Assembly: GCA_029777095.1 (NCBI GenBank)
Contig: JAKOTS010000054.1
Coordinates: forward strand, 1-36,846
Origin: Actinomycetes bacterium
GTDB taxonomy: Bacteria; Actinomycetota; Actinomycetes; Actinomycetales; Microbacteriaceae
DNA length: 36,846 bases
Direction: 5' to 3'
Of the stretch, positions 18,557 to 26,776 are shown piece by piece; the first letter of the stretch is position 1; each line of letters begins with the position of its first letter. Position numbers and translations under genes: made by a program. The notes under the pieces were generated by a model. It did no database searches, had not been told where the DNA came from, and saw nothing but the letters and a program-made list of their open reading frames with translations.

Positions 18557-19436
18557 GCTCGGAGAGACGGTGCGGGGCAGCCAGGTCGGCGACGTTGATG
18601 CCGACCATCGCTTCGCCGAGTCCGCGCGAGACCGAGGCGATGACCGCGGGATCGTTGTAGGCGGCGGTTGCCTTGACGACCGCGGCCGCGCGAGCAGCCG
18701 GGTTGCCCGACTTGAAGATGCCCGAACCAACGAACACGCCATCGGCGCCGAGCTGCATCATCATCGCGGCGTCTGCCGGGGTGGCGACGCCACCTGCAAC
18801 GAAGAGCACGACGGGAAGCTTGCCGGTCTCGGCAACCTCGGCGACGAGGTCGTAGGGCGCCTGCAGTTCTTTCGCGGCGACGTAGAGCTCGTCCTTGGTC
18901 ATCGAGCGCAGCGCGTTGATCTCGCCGAGGATCTTGCGGATGTGCTTGGTCGCCTCGGAGACGTCGCCGGTGCCGGCCTCGCCCTTGGAACGGATCATTG
19001 CGGCACCCTCGTTGATGCGGCGGAGCGCCTCACCGAGGTTGGTGGCGCCACAGACGAACGGAACCGTGTAGTTCCACTTGTCGATGTGGTTGACGTAGTC
19101 TGCGGGGCTCAGCACCTCCGACTCGTCGATGAAGTCGACACCGAGTGTCTGCAAGACCTGTGCCTCGACGAAGTGGCCGATGCGCGACTTGGCCATCACC
19201 GGGATCGATACCGACGCGATGATGCTGTCGATCATGTCGGGGTCGCTCATGCGCGAGACGCCACCCTGGGCACGAATGTCGGCGGGAACGCGCTCGAGCG
19301 CCATGACCGCCACGGCGCCTGCATCTTCTGCGATGCGTGCCTGCTCTGCGTTGACGACGTCCATGATGACGCCGCCCTTGAGCATTTCGGCGAGGCCGCG
19401 CTTGACGCGACCGGTTCCCGTGTTCGCTGTGCTCAC
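18546..19436 (-). CDS. pdxS: Pyridoxal 5'-phosphate synthase lyase subunit PdxS
   Basis: PdxS builds PLP from ribose 5-phosphate, glyceraldehyde 3-phosphate and ammonia delivered by PdxT (DXP-independent route). The 296-residue barrel protein has the signature segments [20 protein letters not shown] (first catalytic Lys just before), [34 protein letters not shown] with the second lysine region, and the phosphate-binding [20 protein letters not shown] with [11 protein letters not shown]. The start is GTG at 19436 behind GAAGGGATC. It is transcribed divergently from pdxR, the expected regulator. Confidence 0.98.
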   Translation of the reverse strand: MSTANTGTGRVKRGLAEMLKGGVIMDVVNAEQARIAEDAGAVAVMALERVPADIRAQGGVSRMSDPDMIDSIIASVSIPVMAKSRIGHFVEAQVLQTLGVDFIDESEVLSPADYVNHIDKWNYTVPFVCGATNLGEALRRINEGAAMIRSKGEAGTGDVSEATKHIRKILGEINALRSMTKDELYVAAKELQAPYDLVAEVAETGKLPVVLFVAGGVATPADAAMMMQLGADGVFVGSGIFKSGNPAARAAAVVKATAAYNDPAVIASVSRGLGEAMVGINVADLAAPHRLSERGW

Positions 19437-19536
19437 GAGTGATCCCTTCGGTGGGTGCGCGCTTCACGCGACAATTACTGTCGTCATCGCGCACGGATGT
19501 GATGTCGTAGCTGTGCACGGATTGGCGCAGCTACCA

Positions 19537-19582
19537 TTGACCTAGGCCAAAAGATAGCATGTACCAGACAGTCCGCAACAGT
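19537..19582. promoter_or_regulatory. Divergent promoter region of pdxS and pdxR with possible PdxR operator
   Basis: For pdxR: TTGACC (19537-19542) and a weak TGTACC (19560-19565), 17 bp apart. For pdxS on minus: TTGCGG (19573-19578) and TATCTT (19551-19556), 16 bp apart. The sequence holds two direct copies of ACAGT(C/G)CG at 19568 and 19578, ten bases (one helical turn) apart; MocR-type regulators often bind such repeats. The overlap of both promoters with these repeats would permit joint control. The 164-bp intergenic stretch contains nothing else obvious. Confidence 0.4.
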
Positions 19583-19600
19583 GCGGTGAAGGGTGACGAC

Positions 19601-20962
19601 ATGCAGCTCGAAATCAGCGGCCAGTCTGCGTCAGAGATTGCCGAAAGCCTGCGCAGAATGCTCGAACGCGGCGTGCTCAGCCCGGGCGACCCACTCCCCT
19701 CGGTTCGTGCCCTCGCCGAGACCCTCAGCGTGAATCGCAACACGGTCGTCGCCGCTTACGGCGAACTGACCCGGAGCGGCCTGGTCGTCACGCGCGGCCG
19801 CGGCGGCACGCACGTTGCCGACCACGCGGCCGTTGCACAGGAGGGCTACGCCGGCGACAGCGTGCTACGTGACGTTGGCACGGGCAATCCCGATCCCGCG
19901 CGCATCCCGAATGCCCTGCACGCGCTGGGCCGCCTGGTCGAGCGGCCGGTGCTCTATGGGACACCTGTGATCGACCCCGGCTTCGAGGCCTGGGCGCACA
20001 CCTGGATGAGCCGCGATCTTGCGCCTGCGGCATCCATGCGCCTCACGATCACCAGCGGTGCAGCAGATGCGGTTGAGCGACTCCTTGCCGACGTCCTCAC
20101 CCGCGGTGACGGCGTCGCCCTCGAAGACCCGTGCTTTCTCGCGAGCATTCACACCGTGCGCCTCGGCGGCTACCGACCGGTAGCGGTGCCGGTCGATGAA
20201 GAGGGGATGACGGTCGCCGGGCTCCGCACAGCGCTCGAGCAGGGCGTGCGTGCGGTGTTGTGCACGCCACGGGCGCAAAACCCAACGGGCGCGAGCCTGA
20301 CCGCGACTCGCGCTGCCGAACTGCGCGCCGTACTGAGCGATTTTCCGTACGTGCTGGTGATCGAAGACGACCACTTCTCGATGCTCTCGCAGGTGCCGCT
20401 GCACTCGCTGATCGGGCCCGACCACAAGCGGTGGGCATTCATTCGCTCGGTCTCGAAGTTCTTGGGGCCCGACATGTGTCTCGCGGTTGCGGCGTCCGAC
20501 CCCGACACCGCCGAGCGGCTCGCCCTGCGGCTGACGCCCGGCACGACCTGGGTCAGTCACCTCCTGCAACGCCTCACGCACGCGCAGATGACCGATCTCG
20601 ACGTGCTCACAGGCATTGCGGATGCCGGTGCCCACTACCGCGCGCGCAACACCGCATTCGCGGCACTGCTGACTGAAAACGGCGTCCCGACCACCGCCGG
20701 CGATGGGCTCAACGTCTGGGTACCGCTGCCCGTCGCGACCCGCGCGGTCACGGAACAACTGATGCGGCGCGGTTGGCTCGCACGCAGCGGCGAGGACTTT
20801 GTGCTCACCCGTGGCGATGCCGGCGCGACAGGCGCGACAGGCGCGTTGGGTCATCTCCGCATGACGATCCACGAACTCGATGACACCGATGCCGCTCGCC
20901 TCGCGGCCGATATCGCCGATTCGGTCCAAGCCGTTCAGGCTGCGCAGCGCAAGGTGCAATGA
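19601..20962 (+). CDS. pdxR: MocR-family PLP-dependent regulator PdxR
   Basis: MocR regulators join a GntR-type winged helix to an aminotransferase-like domain that senses PLP; PdxR members activate pdxST. The 453-residue product has the HTH at about residues 10-75 (LPSVRALAETLSVNRNTVVA, then LTRSGLVVTRGRGGTHV) and the fold-type I domain after about 100 (TITSGAADAVERLL; RAQNPTGASLTA; VIEDDHFSML). The PLP lysine is in SVSKFLGPDM. I chose ATG at 19601, with AAGGGTGA upstream; an ATG at 19559 would fall upstream of the predicted transcription start. Only 7 bp separate it from the pyridoxal kinase gene. Confidence 0.92.
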   Translation: MQLEISGQSASEIAESLRRMLERGVLSPGDPLPSVRALAETLSVNRNTVVAAYGELTRSGLVVTRGRGGTHVADHAAVAQEGYAGDSVLRDVGTGNPDPARIPNALHALGRLVERPVLYGTPVIDPGFEAWAHTWMSRDLAPAASMRLTITSGAADAVERLLADVLTRGDGVALEDPCFLASIHTVRLGGYRPVAVPVDEEGMTVAGLRTALEQGVRAVLCTPRAQNPTGASLTATRAAELRAVLSDFPYVLVIEDDHFSMLSQVPLHSLIGPDHKRWAFIRSVSKFLGPDMCLAVAASDPDTAERLALRLTPGTTWVSHLLQRLTHAQMTDLDVLTGIADAGAHYRARNTAFAALLTENGVPTTAGDGLNVWVPLPVATRAVTEQLMRRGWLARSGEDFVLTRGDAGATGATGALGHLRMTIHELDDTDAARLAADIADSVQAVQAAQRKVQ

Positions 20963-20969
20963 TCGAATC

Positions 20970-21833
20970 GTGAAGATTCTCTCGATTCAGTCCGCCGTCG
21001 CCTATGGACACGTTGGCAACTCCGCCGCGGTGTTTCCCCTGCAACGTATCGGCGTCGAGGTCCTCCCGGTCTACACCGTCAACTTCTCCAATCACACGGG
21101 CTACGGCGCGTGGCGCGGTCCCGTCATCAACCCGGCCGATGTGCGCGACGTGCTGCTTGGCATCGAAGAGCGCGGCGCGTTTGCCGACATCGACGTCGTG
21201 CTCTCGGGCTATCAGGGCGATGAGGGTATCGCCGATGTCATTCTCGACACGGTCGCCCGCGTGAAGGCCGCCAACCCGGCAGCTGTGTACTCGTGCGATC
21301 CCGTCATGGGCAATGCGACTTCGGGATGCTTCGTGGCCCCCGCAATTCCCGTGTTGCTGCGCGATCGGGTCGTGCCCGCCGCCGACATCATCACACCGAA
21401 CCAGTTCGAGCTCGGGTTCCTCACCCACACCGAGCCCGACACGCTCGACTCGACGCTTGCTGCGGTGGACATCGTCCGCGCGACCGGCCCGCGCACCGTG
21501 CTCGTGACGAGCGTGCAGCGCCCCGAGCGCAACACCGACACCGACACCGACACGATCGAAATGCTCGCGGTCGACGACAGCGGCGCGTGGATCGTGAAGA
21601 CCCCCCGCATCCCCCTCAAGGCCAACGGCTCAGGAGACGTAACCGCGGCACTGTTTACGGCGCACTATCGCCGCACCGGTGACCTCGCCGACGCCCTCGC
21701 GCGCGCAACGTCAAGCGTGTTCGACCTGCTCACCCGCACCCACGAGTCGGGCGAGCGCGAACTGCAGCTGGTCGAGTCGCAGGAGGCATATGCCAACCCG
21801 CGCATGCAGTTCGAGGTGCAGCAGGTCCGTTGA
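20970..21833 (+). CDS. pdxY: Pyridoxal kinase (PdxY-type)
   Basis: This enzyme phosphorylates pyridoxal (B6 salvage) with ATP. The 287-residue ribokinase-fold protein shows KILSIQSAVAYGHVGNSAAV at the start, VYTVNFSNHTGYGAWRGPV, LSGYQGDEG, YSCDPVMGNATSGCFV, and the anion-hole/catalytic motif KANGSGDVTAALF with the aspartate base. TPNQFELGFLT is the usual substrate-domain segment. A short (NTDTDTDT) expansion near residue 190 comes from a caccga microrepeat. The GTG start is 7 bp after pdxR, so the two are probably one transcription unit. Confidence 0.95.
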   Translation: MKILSIQSAVAYGHVGNSAAVFPLQRIGVEVLPVYTVNFSNHTGYGAWRGPVINPADVRDVLLGIEERGAFADIDVVLSGYQGDEGIADVILDTVARVKAANPAAVYSCDPVMGNATSGCFVAPAIPVLLRDRVVPAADIITPNQFELGFLTHTEPDTLDSTLAAVDIVRATGPRTVLVTSVQRPERNTDTDTDTIEMLAVDDSGAWIVKTPRIPLKANGSGDVTAALFTAHYRRTGDLADALARATSSVFDLLTRTHESGERELQLVESQEAYANPRMQFEVQQVR

Positions 21834-21920
21834 GGCTGGCTGGCGCCGACACGTCGGTACTGAGCTGCCTACGCCTAGCGCGGCGCCGGCACCTCACCGC
21901 CGGCACCTTACCGCTTGCGC
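21834..21920. other. Convergent spacer with short direct repeats
   Basis: This spacer between pdxY and the HIT gene contains gccggcacctcacc followed directly by gccggcaccttacc. No good intrinsic terminator is visible. Confidence 0.4.
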
Positions 21921-22538
21921 CTAGTGGGGCCAGGCCTGCGCGATTGACTCGCGCACTTCGCCGAGGAGCTGCGGGAGCGCCTTCGTTTTGGCGATGATCG
22001 GGAAGAAGTTTGCGTCGCTCCCCCATCGCGGGACGATGTGCTGGTGCAGGTGGCCGGCAACGCCCGCCCCTGCGACGGCGCCCTGGTTCATGCCCAGGTT
22101 GAAGCCGTCGCAGCGCGAGACGGCACGGAGGGTGCGCATCCCGATCTGCGTGAGTTCGGCGATCTCGGCGACCTCTTCTGCCGTGGCGTCGTCGTAGCTG
22201 GCGACGTGCCGATACGGGCACACGAGCATGTGGCCCGAGTTATACGGAAAGAGGTTCAGCAGCACGTACGCGGTGCGACCGCGCGCGACGATGAGCGCGT
22301 CTTCGTCGCTCTTGCCCGGTGCGGCGCAGAATGGGCACGTCTCGCGCAGCGGCTCCGGGCCGGCCGCGATGTATGCCATCCGGTGTGGGGTCCACAGCCG
22401 CTGAAACTGGTCGGGCACACCCGCAAAGTCGCTGGCCGTCTCGAGCCTGGGCTGAGGCTCGAGACGGTGCTCGGGCAAGCCCGAATCCTGCCCTTGGCCC
22501 TGCCCTTGGCCAGGCCCCTGCCCTGGCTCGTCGATCAA
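21921..22538 (-). CDS. HIT-family hydrolase (AP4A phosphorylase-like)
   Basis: HIT proteins act on nucleotide phosphate esters such as Ap4A. The 205-residue product carries the histidine triad in [11 protein letters not shown] (about residues 162-172). Upstream are the segments [11 protein letters not shown] (48-58), a zinc-type CPFCAAP (69-75), and [19 protein letters not shown]. This architecture (rim Cys pair plus C-terminal HxHxHxx) is typical of actinobacterial Ap4A phosphorylases upstream of the phosphatidylinositol-phosphate synthase genes; those neighbours are not seen here. The N-terminus has an odd [10 protein letters not shown] run. The ATG overlaps the thrS stop by four bases, so it is coupled to thrS. 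Confidence 0.9.
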   Translation of the reverse strand: MIDEPGQGPGQGQGQGQDSGLPEHRLEPQPRLETASDFAGVPDQFQRLWTPHRMAYIAAGPEPLRETCPFCAAPGKSDEDALIVARGRTAYVLLNLFPYNSGHMLVCPYRHVASYDDATAEEVAEIAELTQIGMRTLRAVSRCDGFNLGMNQGAVAGAGVAGHLHQHIVPRWGSDANFFPIIAKTKALPQLLGEVRESIAQAWPH

Positions 22539-24547
22539 GCCTTGACCTCGACCGGCCCGTCGGGCGCGATGACGCCGGTGAGATCTTCGGCCGTTGAAAC
22601 CTGGACCCTCGCGGCGATGGCGTTCAGAATCAGCGAGATCGCGGCATCCACCGCCACACCGTTTGTCTGCGTGCCGTCACGGAAGCGGAACGAGACCGTG
22701 CCACCGGCCCGGTCGTTCTCTCCGACGATCAGCTGCACCGGCACCTTTGAGGCGGTGTGCGTGCGGATCTTCTTCTGCATGCGGTCGTCAGAGTGGTCGA
22801 CCTCGGCGCGAACGCCGGCCACGCGCAGGCGCTCCACGATGTCGTTGAGGTAGTCGCCATATTGCTCGGCGACGGGGATGCCCACCACCTGCACCGGCGA
22901 GAGCCACAGCGGGAACGCACCCGCGTAGTGCTCGAGCAGGATCGCGAAGAACCGCTCAATCGAGCCGAACAGCGCGCGGTGAATCATGATCGGGCGCTTC
23001 TTGAGCCCGTCCTTGTCGGTGAATTCGAGGCCGAAGCGCTCGGGCAGGTTGGGGTCAACCTGCACGGTCGAGAGCTGCCAGACACGGCCGATCGCGTCGC
23101 GCGTCTTGAGGTCGATCTTCGGGCCATAGAACGCGGCTTCGCCGGGCACCTCGGTGAGTTTGAGGCCGGATGCCACAGCCACCCGCCGCAGCGCGTCGGT
23201 CGACGACTCCCAGAACTCCTCGCTGCCAATCCACTTGGTTGCGACGTCGTCGCGCATCGAGAGCTCGAGCTCAAACTCGGTCAGCCCGAAGTCGCGCAGC
23301 ATCGAGAGGATGAACTCGAGCACCTTGGCAACTTCGACCTCGAGCTGCTCAGGGGTGACGAACAGGTGGGAGTCGTCTTGCGTAAACCCGCGCACGCGGG
23401 TGAGTCCGTGGAGCGTACCCGAGAGCTCGTTGCGGTAGACGGTGCCGTTCTCCGCCAGGCGCATGGGCAGGTCACGGTAGCTCCGGCCACGTTCCTTGTA
23501 GATCAGGATGTGCATCGGGCAGTTCATCGGCTTCAAGTAGTAGTCGACGCCATGCTTGGTGATCTCGCCCTGCTCGTTGCGCTCCTCGTCCATGTGGATC
23601 GGCGGGTACATGCCGTCGCTGTAGGTCACGAGGTGGTTCGAGGTGAGGAAGAGATCCTTCTTCGAGATGTGCGGGGTGTAGACGTAGGTGTAGCCGCCCG
23701 CGATGTGGCGTGCACGGGCGTGCTGCTCCATCTCGCCGCGCACAATGCCACCCTTGGGGTGCCACACCGACAGGCCAGAGCCGATCTCTTCAGGGAAGGA
23801 GAAGAGGTCGAGTTCGCGGCCGAGCTTGCGGTGGTCGCGCTTCGCGGCCTCCTCGAGGCGCAGCTGGTAGGCGCGCAGCTCGTCTTTCGTGGGCCATGCG
23901 GTGCCGTAGATGCGCTGCAGCTGCGGGTTCTTCTCGCTCCCGCGCCAGTAGGCGGCGGCGATGCGGGTCAGCGACCAGCCGTTGCCGATCATGCGAGTGC
24001 TCGGCAGGTGCGGTCCGCGGCAGAGGTCCTTCCAGACGGTCTCGCCCTCGCGGTTCACGTTGTCGTAGATCGTGAGTTCGCCGGCGCCCACCTCGACGCT
24101 CTCACCGCTATCGCCGACCGATGCCGCACCCTTCAGCCCGACAAGCTCAAGCTTGAACGGCTCGTCGGCGAGCTCGACGAGCGCGACTTCATCGCTGACA
24201 ACGCGGCGCACGAAGCGCTGGCCCTCGCGGATGATGCGCTGCATCTCTTTGTCGATGGCCTTCAGATCTTCGGGCGTGAAGTTCTCTTCGACACCGAAGT
24301 CGTAATAGAAGCCGTCGGTGATTGGCGGACCGATGCCGAGGTTTGCCTGCGGGTTGATCCGCTGGACCGCCTGCGCGAGCACGTGCGCCGCCGAGTGGCG
24401 AAGGATGCTGAGGCCGTCCGGGCTGTCGATGTGCACCGGCTCGACGGTCTCGGTGCCCGTGAGCGTCGCCGCCAGGTCTTTCAGCTCACCGTTGACGCGC
24501 ATGGCGACAACGGAGCGGTCGGAAAACAGGGCGAAGCCGTCAGACAC
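22535..24547 (-). CDS. thrS: Threonine-tRNA ligase
   Basis: The enzyme charges tRNA-Thr and edits mischarged serine. The 670-residue class II synthetase has an N-terminal TGS domain, an editing domain opening with HSAAH at residues 51-55, and a catalytic core that includes MNCPMH (zinc Cys near 340), [20 protein letters not shown] (motif 2 region) and [17 protein letters not shown]. The anticodon-binding domain ends the protein ([32 protein letters not shown]). The GTG at 24547 has AAAGGAGT in front, preferable to the upstream in-frame ATG at 24637. It is coupled to the HIT gene downstream. No T-box leader is visible. Confidence 0.97.
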   Translation of the reverse strand: MSDGFALFSDRSVVAMRVNGELKDLAATLTGTETVEPVHIDSPDGLSILRHSAAHVLAQAVQRINPQANLGIGPPITDGFYYDFGVEENFTPEDLKAIDKEMQRIIREGQRFVRRVVSDEVALVELADEPFKLELVGLKGAASVGDSGESVEVGAGELTIYDNVNREGETVWKDLCRGPHLPSTRMIGNGWSLTRIAAAYWRGSEKNPQLQRIYGTAWPTKDELRAYQLRLEEAAKRDHRKLGRELDLFSFPEEIGSGLSVWHPKGGIVRGEMEQHARARHIAGGYTYVYTPHISKKDLFLTSNHLVTYSDGMYPPIHMDEERNEQGEITKHGVDYYLKPMNCPMHILIYKERGRSYRDLPMRLAENGTVYRNELSGTLHGLTRVRGFTQDDSHLFVTPEQLEVEVAKVLEFILSMLRDFGLTEFELELSMRDDVATKWIGSEEFWESSTDALRRVAVASGLKLTEVPGEAAFYGPKIDLKTRDAIGRVWQLSTVQVDPNLPERFGLEFTDKDGLKKRPIMIHRALFGSIERFFAILLEHYAGAFPLWLSPVQVVGIPVAEQYGDYLNDIVERLRVAGVRAEVDHSDDRMQKKIRTHTASKVPVQLIVGENDRAGGTVSFRFRDGTQTNGVAVDAAISLILNAIAARVQVSTAEDLTGVIAPDGPVEVKA

Positions 24548-24581
24548 GGGTACTCCTTTTGAGCGGTCGGGATATCGTCCT

Positions 24582-24587
24582 AGCGTA
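24582..24587 (-). promoter_or_regulatory. Possible -10 box of thrS
   Basis: TACGCT (agcgta on plus) fits TANNNT and would give a leader of about 28 bases carrying the AAAGGAGT ribosome site. No clear -35 box. Confidence 0.35.
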
Positions 24588-24675
24588 CTGCGGTGCACTC
24601 CCCCGCGAGACCGCGGAATCGACGCATCGGCGCGCAAAGCTCCCGCTTGGGAGAAATACCCGGCATCATGAGGCC

Positions 24676-25125
24676 ATGCGCGAACTCACATCCGGCGATC
24701 TCGGCATCCTGCTGTCGCTCTTCGCACTTCTCCTGATCACATTCGGGATCGACTTTCGGGTCTCGCGCAAGGCCGCCCGCAAGCATCACCGCCGGGCGGT
24801 TGTGTTCGCCGTGGTCAGCCTGGTGGGCGAGCTCACCACTTCGATCGCCCTCGTGCTGACCTGGGTCGCACTCTGGAGCCCGAAGGCCTGGGAGCGGATC
24901 GACGACCTGCTGGTACTCGTTCCCGGCAGCATCGCCGTGCTGTGCGCGGTCGCACTCACAGTTGAGTCGGTCTTCGGGCGGGTGACAAGCATTTGGGGGC
25001 GGGATGCGCCCAACGGTGACGGCCCGGGTCGTGTCGGCGGCGGCGACGGTGTTGCTGGCGGTGCCAAGGGGCAGACGTCCGTGGTCCCCGCAGAAGCCGA
25101 CTTCGCCGCCGAGAACGCGCCTTGA
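24676..25125 (+). CDS. Small three-helix membrane protein, unknown function
   Basis: The 149-residue product has predicted membrane helices at about residues 8-26, 42-66 and 78-98 and a basic loop ([12 protein letters not shown]) between the first two. The last 40 residues are Gly/Asp/Ala-rich and look disordered. I chose ATG at 24676, though its ribosome site (tgagg) is close; a longer in-frame start at 24559 would run through the thrS promoter. No family recognised. It is transcribed divergently from thrS, about 90 bp upstream of the oxidoreductase gene and possibly cotranscribed with it. Confidence 0.65.
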   Translation: MRELTSGDLGILLSLFALLLITFGIDFRVSRKAARKHHRRAVVFAVVSLVGELTTSIALVLTWVALWSPKAWERIDDLLVLVPGSIAVLCAVALTVESVFGRVTSIWGRDAPNGDGPGRVGGGDGVAGGAKGQTSVVPAEADFAAENAP

Positions 25126-25217
25126 CCTGATTCGAAGTTTGGGCCGCGGCATCCTGATTCTGCAATTTCCGGGCGCGGCCCCCAGCACCACACACACGAG
25201 AAATTGGAGCACCCACG

Positions 25218-26198
25218 ATGCGCGCAATCCTTATCGAGAGCCAGGGCGCCGCGGCGCAGGTCGTCGAGGCGTCGGAGGAGGCGCTGCTCGACGGGGCGGT
25301 GCAGCTCGACGTGCTGTATTCGAGCTACAACTACAAGGACGGCCTCGCGGTGGCGGGCGCCGGCGGCATTGTGCGGGCGTGGCCCCTCGTGCTCGGCATC
25401 GATGTGGTGGGCCGTGTGACCGCCTCTGCCGATCCCGCATGGAGCGAGGGCGACCTCGTCGTGCTAAACGGCGATGGGCTCGGCGAGGGTCGCCATGGTG
25501 GGTTCGCGACGCGTGCGCGGGTGCGCCCCGACGCGCTCGTGCGGGTGCCGGCGTCGCTTTCACCATTGCAGGCGGCCGCGATTGGCACGGCCGGGTTCAC
25601 CGCGATGATCGCGGTGTTGAAGCTTGCGGATGCCGGTGTCCAGCCGGGTGACGGAGAGATCCTCGTGACCGGTGCCGCCGGTGGCGTCGGTTCGGTTGCC
25701 GTGTCACTTCTCGCGGGTCGCGGATATCGCGTGGTCGCCTCAAGCGGCCGAATGCTCGAGGAGGGCGACTACCTGCGTGCGCTCGGAGCGTCGCGGGTGA
25801 TTGATCGCGCCGAGCTGTCGGCGACGGGCGGCAAGCCGCTGCAGTCGACTCGCTGGGCCGGGGCGGTCGATGTGGTCGGGAGCACGACGCTTGCGAACGT
25901 GCTCGCGCAAACGCAGTACGGCGGCACCGTTATCGCGTGCGGGCTCGCACAGGGCGCCGACCTTCCCGTGACCGTGTTGCCGTTCATCCTCCGCGATGTG
26001 ACGCTCGGTGGTGCGAACTCTGTCGACGCACCGCTCGCGCTGCGTGAGCGGGCTTGGGAGGCGCTGGGCGCGGAGCTGAACCTCACCCAACTCGACGCGA
26101 TGACCACGACGATCGGGCTCGCCGAAGCTCTGCCGTTCGCGGCCGAGATCCTTGCTGGGCGAGTGCGCGGGCGCACGGTTGTCGACGTGAACGCGTAG
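25218..26198 (+). CDS. acuI: AcuI/YhdH-family NADPH-dependent quinone oxidoreductase
   Basis: These zinc-free medium-chain dehydrogenases reduce acrylyl-CoA (or related enones) with NADPH. The 326-residue protein has the family features SSYNYKDGLAVAGAGGIVR (34-52), PLVLGIDVVGRV (about 56-67), WSEGDLVVLNGDGLGEGRHG and GGFATRARV. The Rossmann segment is LVTGAAGGVGSVAVSLLAGR, followed by SGRMLEEGDYLRALGASRVI, which distinguishes AcuI/YhdH from other quinone reductases. GGANSVDAPLALRERAWEAL near 260 is also typical. ATG at 25218 with GGAG upstream. The physiological substrate is not shown by context, so acuI is a homology name. Confidence 0.88.
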   Translation: MRAILIESQGAAAQVVEASEEALLDGAVQLDVLYSSYNYKDGLAVAGAGGIVRAWPLVLGIDVVGRVTASADPAWSEGDLVVLNGDGLGEGRHGGFATRARVRPDALVRVPASLSPLQAAAIGTAGFTAMIAVLKLADAGVQPGDGEILVTGAAGGVGSVAVSLLAGRGYRVVASSGRMLEEGDYLRALGASRVIDRAELSATGGKPLQSTRWAGAVDVVGSTTLANVLAQTQYGGTVIACGLAQGADLPVTVLPFILRDVTLGGANSVDAPLALRERAWEALGAELNLTQLDAMTTTIGLAEALPFAAEILAGRVRGRTVVDVNA

Positions 26199-26218
26199 CT
26201 GTCGCGCTTCGCTCAGCG

Positions 26219-26254
26219 TTGTTCGGTGTTCGGTGCTCGGTGTTCGGTGCTGGT
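26219..26254. repeat. Heptamer microrepeat (gttcggt)n
   Basis: About five units of gttcggt or gctcggt in a row follow the acuI stop. No coding role is seen. Confidence 0.8.
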
Positions 26255-26265
26255 TGCTCTTCGAA

Positions 26266-26350
26266 GATGACGCGGCTTCAGAGGATGACGCGGTTTCAGA
26301 GGGCGACGCGTTGTCAGAGGGCGCTGCGGTTTCAGAGGGCGACGCTGCGG
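26266..26350. repeat. 18-bp tandem array, 4.7 copies
   Basis: The units are gatgacgcggcttcagag, gatgacgcggtttcagag, ggcgacgcgttgtcagag, ggcgctgcggtttcagag and a partial ggcgacgctgcgg. The array is a multiple of three in length, so it stays open in several frames on both strands (EDDAxSE on plus, SETAxSxE on minus). It may be the end of a lost gene on the minus strand. Confidence 0.9.
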
Positions 26351-26496
26351 TAGGTAGCCCGGCTTCTGCCTGGGCCGCCGACCAGGCGGCGGGTCGAACG
26401 CGCGGATTCCGCTTCGCGCAGCCCCTGCGCGAGCGCACGCGCCGAGTTCATCTGACTCCGGAGCCATCGCGCCATGCTCCCCTGTTGTTCACTCAT
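26332..26496 (-). CDS. Possible small protein gene, perhaps truncated by frameshift
   Basis: The ATG at 26496 follows a very strong ribosome site (GAGGGGGAGCG). The 54-residue peptide starts MSEQQGSMARWLRSQMNSAR and continues helical (ALAQGLREAESAR) before an Arg-rich end. In a neighbouring minus-strand frame a Ser/Glu/Ala-rich tail encoded by the 18-bp array continues far beyond, so the original gene may have been longer. No family recognised; real translation is uncertain. Confidence 0.35.
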   Translation of the reverse strand: MSEQQGSMARWLRSQMNSARALAQGLREAESARSTRRLVGGPGRSRATYRSVAL

Positions 26497-26621
26497 CGCT
26501 CCCCCTCGGAATATCGGTCTCACTCAGAGAGATGCGTAATTCAGCCAGCTATGACGCGAGTTTCGGAAGTTGTCTCTCGCGCGCCTGAATCTCAGGGGCC
26601 CGGATGCTCCAAACCGAGCCG

Positions 26622-26667
26622 TTCATCGTCGGGCTACCGCTCAGTTCATCGTCGGGTTGCCGCTCAG
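26622..26667. repeat. 23-bp direct repeat, two adjacent copies
   Basis: The copies ttcatcgtcgggctaccgct+cag and ttcatcgtcgggttgccgct+cag, at 26622-26644 and 26645-26667, differ by two bases. They lie in the spacer ahead of the HNH gene; the rest of 26500-26776 shows no gene. Confidence 0.85.
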
Positions 26668-26776
26668 TCCTCCTCCCCAGGCCCCTCGAGAATTCTTTTT
26701 CCACGGCTTTTCAAAACACCATGGATCTGGGAGTTTTCGAGCCCTGAATGTCGGTGGCTCACGCTTGAATAGAGGC

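Noticed and set aside
17174..18598. 474-residue plus-strand frame
   Set aside because: Antisense to yebC, DUF1697 and pdxT together; spans three real genes.
19865..20959. 364-residue minus-strand frame
   Set aside because: Antisense to pdxR, which carries a full HTH and aminotransferase fold.
22757..24562. 601-residue plus-strand frame
   Set aside because: Exact antisense of thrS; no domain, and thrS motifs are unambiguous.
24548..24675. T-box riboswitch ahead of thrS
   Set aside because: The leader is short and lacks the T-box TGGNACCGCG element and specifier stem.
26266..26350. CRISPR-like array
   Set aside because: 18-bp units without unique spacers; a simple tandem repeat, and no cas genes in the window.
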